A stretch of DNA of 5,203 nt from an uncultured Caryophanales bacterium. Its GTDB lineage: Bacteria; Bacillota_I; Bacilli_A; RF39; UBA660. The stretch covers positions 1 through 5,203 of the forward strand of contig CAMYVT010000039.1 in the NCBI GenBank assembly GCA_947302515.1. The letters run 5' to 3'. Of this stretch, positions 4,451 through 5,203 are shown piece after piece (positions within the stretch are counted from its first letter, which is position 1; the number at the start of each line of letters is the position of its first letter). The position numbers and the translations under genes are program-made. The notes below the pieces were generated by a model. The model was not told the DNA's origin and ran no database searches. It worked only from the letters and a program-made list of their open reading frames with translations.

Positions 4451-5203
4451 AGGAAAGTAAAGACCAAAAGATTCTTTTTATAATTGGTCTTATTCCTGTA
4501 ATATGGATTGCATTATTAATAGCTCCTTCAGTTAGTGGAGGACTACCAACAATAATTAAGGATTTTCCTAAGACTATGGAGAATCCTTTTTCTATTGTTT
4601 TGTGTTCTAACTCAATTAAAACTATTCTTATATTCATTGTTGCCTACATATTAGGAATTGGTATTTATTTATCGACTAAAAGGAATTATAGAAAGAGAGA
4701 AGAACATGGTAGTGCAAAATGGGGAGAAGCTAAAGACATTAATAAAAAATATGAGCAAGTTCCTTACTCAACAAATAAGATACTTACTCAAAATGTATGT
4801 ATTGGATATGATGGAAGAAAACATAGAAGAAATCTAAACACTTTAATAATTGGTGGATCTGGAGCTGGTAAAACTAGATTCTATGCAAAGCCAAATGTTA
4901 TGCAAGCAAATACTTCATTAATAATATTAGATCCAAAAGGTGAGATAGCAAGAGATGAAGGACATTTACTTGAAGAAAAAGGATACACAGTTAAAGTATT
5001 AGATTTAATTAATATGGAAAGAAGTCATTGTTATAATCCATTTGTTTATCTTCAAACAGATAATGATGTGCAAAGATTAGTAACTAACTTATTTAAAGCA
5101 ACAACACCAAAAGGAAGTCAATCAAATGATCCTTTCTGGGATACTGCTGCTAGTATGCTTTTATTAGCATTAGTATTTTATTTATGGTATGAAGCTCCAG
5201 AAG
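4447..5203 (+). CDS. virD4: VirD4/TraG-type coupling protein, 3' end missing
   Basis: Inner-membrane ATPase that receives the relaxase-DNA complex and hands it to the type IV secretion channel. The ATG at 4447 overlaps the preceding stop (ATGA). The visible 252 residues include two membrane segments (about 9-27 and 58-76) with a short outside loop between them, then the cytoplasmic domain starting HGSAKWGEAKDI (87-98). Walker A is GGSGAGKT (136-143), and the strand-plus-DPKGE motif IILDPKGE (159-166) is typical of Firmicutes VirD4 proteins. CYNPF (195-199) and NDPFWDTAASMLL (227-239) are further family hallmarks. The family usually has about 550-650 residues, so more than half lies beyond the window. 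No frameshift is seen. It is the last gene of the visible operon, and the remaining channel genes would be expected downstream. Confidence 0.95.
   Translation, partial: MKESKDQKILFIIGLIPVIWIALLIAPSVSGGLPTIIKDFPKTMENPFSIVLCSNSIKTILIFIVAYILGIGIYLSTKRNYRKREEHGSAKWGEAKDINKKYEQVPYSTNKILTQNVCIGYDGRKHRRNLNTLIIGGSGAGKTRFYAKPNVMQANTSLIILDPKGEIARDEGHLLEEKGYTVKVLDLINMERSHCYNPFVYLQTDNDVQRLVTNLFKATTPKGSQSNDPFWDTAASMLLLALVFYLWYEAPE

Noticed and set aside
4246..4637. Two minus-strand open frames across the 66-residue gene and virD4 start
   Set aside because: They mirror well-supported plus-strand genes linked by ATGA overlaps and have no binding sites.

Overview
The window is very AT-rich, with A- and T-ending codons, AGA as the main arginine codon and TTA as the main leucine codon. 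It has strong AGGAGG-type ribosome binding sites and reads all three standard stops. Together these suggest a low-GC Firmicute, most likely a clostridial or related anaerobic lineage; the species cannot be named from this stretch. All genes lie on the plus strand. The content is the DNA-processing module of an integrative conjugative element or conjugative plasmid. The gene order mobC, MOBP relaxase, PcfB, VirD4 is that of the Tn1549 family and of the pCF10 pcf genes.

Left part (1-1920): an accessory block. It opens with the 3' part of a sortase, which would attach surface proteins to the wall. Next come an unrecognised acidic, tyrosine-rich protein of 170 residues, an unrecognised 77-residue protein, a short single-stranded DNA-binding protein without the usual acidic tail, and an acidic 68-residue protein. 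Three of these genes (170-residue, ssb, 68-residue) end in a hairpin plus T-run that is built from their own last codons and stop codon. Two of them (170-residue and 68-residue) also have a readable promoter just upstream, so this block looks like very compact, separately terminated units.

Middle (1921-2020): a 100-base gap holding an 8-bp perfect inverted repeat and a G4/C4 inverted repeat with a tandem AATCCCC. It lies directly before the relaxosome genes and is the best candidate for the origin of transfer (oriT).

Right part (2021-5203): a tightly packed transfer operon. mobC abuts the relaxase (TAGATG). The relaxase overlaps pcfB by 17 bases, pcfB overlaps a 66-residue ORF by ATGA, and that ORF overlaps virD4 by ATGA. 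virD4 runs off the window. Inferred working scheme: MobC and the relaxase bind and nick oriT; PcfB helps dock the relaxosome to the membrane ATPase VirD4; VirD4 passes the relaxase-bound strand to a type IV secretion channel that would lie downstream. SSB would protect single strands in the cell, and the sortase would display adhesins that help donor and recipient meet.

I found no CRISPR array, tRNA, rRNA or insertion sequence. Nothing here is clearly a new biological system. The most interesting items are the stop-codon terminators, the candidate oriT and the small unrecognised proteins.
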